NCBI GenBank assembly: GCA_024653795.1
Contig: JANLHY010000634.1
Span: 1 to 6,854 of the forward strand
DNA: 6,854 nucleotides
From: Candidatus Brocadiaceae bacterium
GTDB taxonomy: Bacteria; Planctomycetota; Brocadiia; Brocadiales; Brocadiaceae
Direction: 5' to 3'
The notes under the pieces are model-generated. The model saw only the letters and a program-made list of their open reading frames with translations. It did no database searches and was not told where the DNA came from. The translations under genes were made by a program, and so were the position numbers. Shown here in pieces: positions 6,586 to 6,854 of the stretch; within the stretch, counting starts at the first letter, position 1; each line of letters begins with the position of its first letter.

Positions 6586-6854
6586 ATAGCCGTATTCCAA
6601 TGGAATAATCAGCTCATGATTCAATTCAGCGAAAAACATGCTGAAGCGGAGGATTGGAAACTTACTACAAAAAAAGAAACATCCCCTGCAAGACAATCTG
6701 ATACTATAGCACCCACCAGAAAACCAGAAGAGATACAAGAAGCATCAACTTACAAATCACTGCTGTCCGGACGTTTAAATAGCAATTCGTTGTAAGTGAT
6801 TAAATTTAAAAGAAATACGAGAAAAAAAGATCGTAATCGATTTGAAATTGAAAG
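6574..6854. other. Right-edge region with no recognised gene
   Basis: The plus-strand frame of the transposase fragment stays open after its stop from 6574 to TAA 6793-6795. It reads as a hydrophilic, Glu/Lys/Thr-rich stretch of about 70 residues whose only early start is TTG 6580, inside the palindrome. No ribosome-binding site and no family motif are visible, and I do not recognise it. It may be decayed DNA belonging to the insertion remnant or chance open frame. A GTG at 6796 opens a lysine/arginine-rich frame that runs off the window edge, too short to judge. Confidence 0.3.

Noticed and set aside
6319..6738. 139-codon minus-strand open frame opposite the transposase fragment
   Set aside because: It is the antisense of the recognisable plus-strand transposase sequence, has Cys/Phe-rich composition with no motif, and has no ribosome-binding site.

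Overview
The window holds the replication-initiation and gyrase cluster of a bacterial chromosome. All confident genes lie on the minus strand and read right to left: dnaA, dnaN, a DUF721/DciA-family gene, gyrB, and a DksA/TraR-type zinc-finger gene cut off by the left edge. The order resembles the widespread dnaA-dnaN-recF-DUF721-gyrB arrangement, except that no recF lies between dnaN and the DUF721 gene. The organism is a bacterium with moderately AT-rich DNA. Its GyrB carries the long insertion in the TOPRIM region that is typical of Gram-negative lineages. A planctomycete of the anammox type (Brocadiales) would fit the GyrB and DksA-like sequences, but that is recall and inference and was not tested.

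Layout. Positions 1-360 encode a partial DksA/TraR-like RNA polymerase-binding protein. Positions 413-2935 encode full-length GyrB, 2953-3282 the DUF721/DciA protein and 3372-4472 the beta sliding clamp. A 238-bp AT-rich gap (4473-4710) carries two inverted DnaA-box-like sites. Positions 4711-6112 hold dnaA, which is interrupted near its 3' end by a single extra base. A 260-bp gap (6113-6372) contains an inverted repeat built from octamers. From 6373 rightward, on the plus strand, is a broken N-terminal fragment of an IS1634/IS4-like transposase, with a perfect 11-bp-arm hairpin spanning its stop codon.

The genes act together at the chromosome origin. DnaA opens oriC, DciA-type proteins help load the replicative helicase, DnaN clamps the polymerase, and gyrase removes the supercoils made by fork progress. 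Close same-strand packing (dciA to gyrB 17 bp, gyrB to the dksA-like gene 52 bp) suggests co-transcription, with a possible extra promoter before dnaN.

No wholly new system is evident. The points most worth a second look are the dnaA frameshift, an isoleucine in place of the usual aspartate in the GyrB EGDSAGG motif within a GC-rich codon patch, two palindromic repeats of similar design beside the replication genes, and the transposase remnant with its hairpin.
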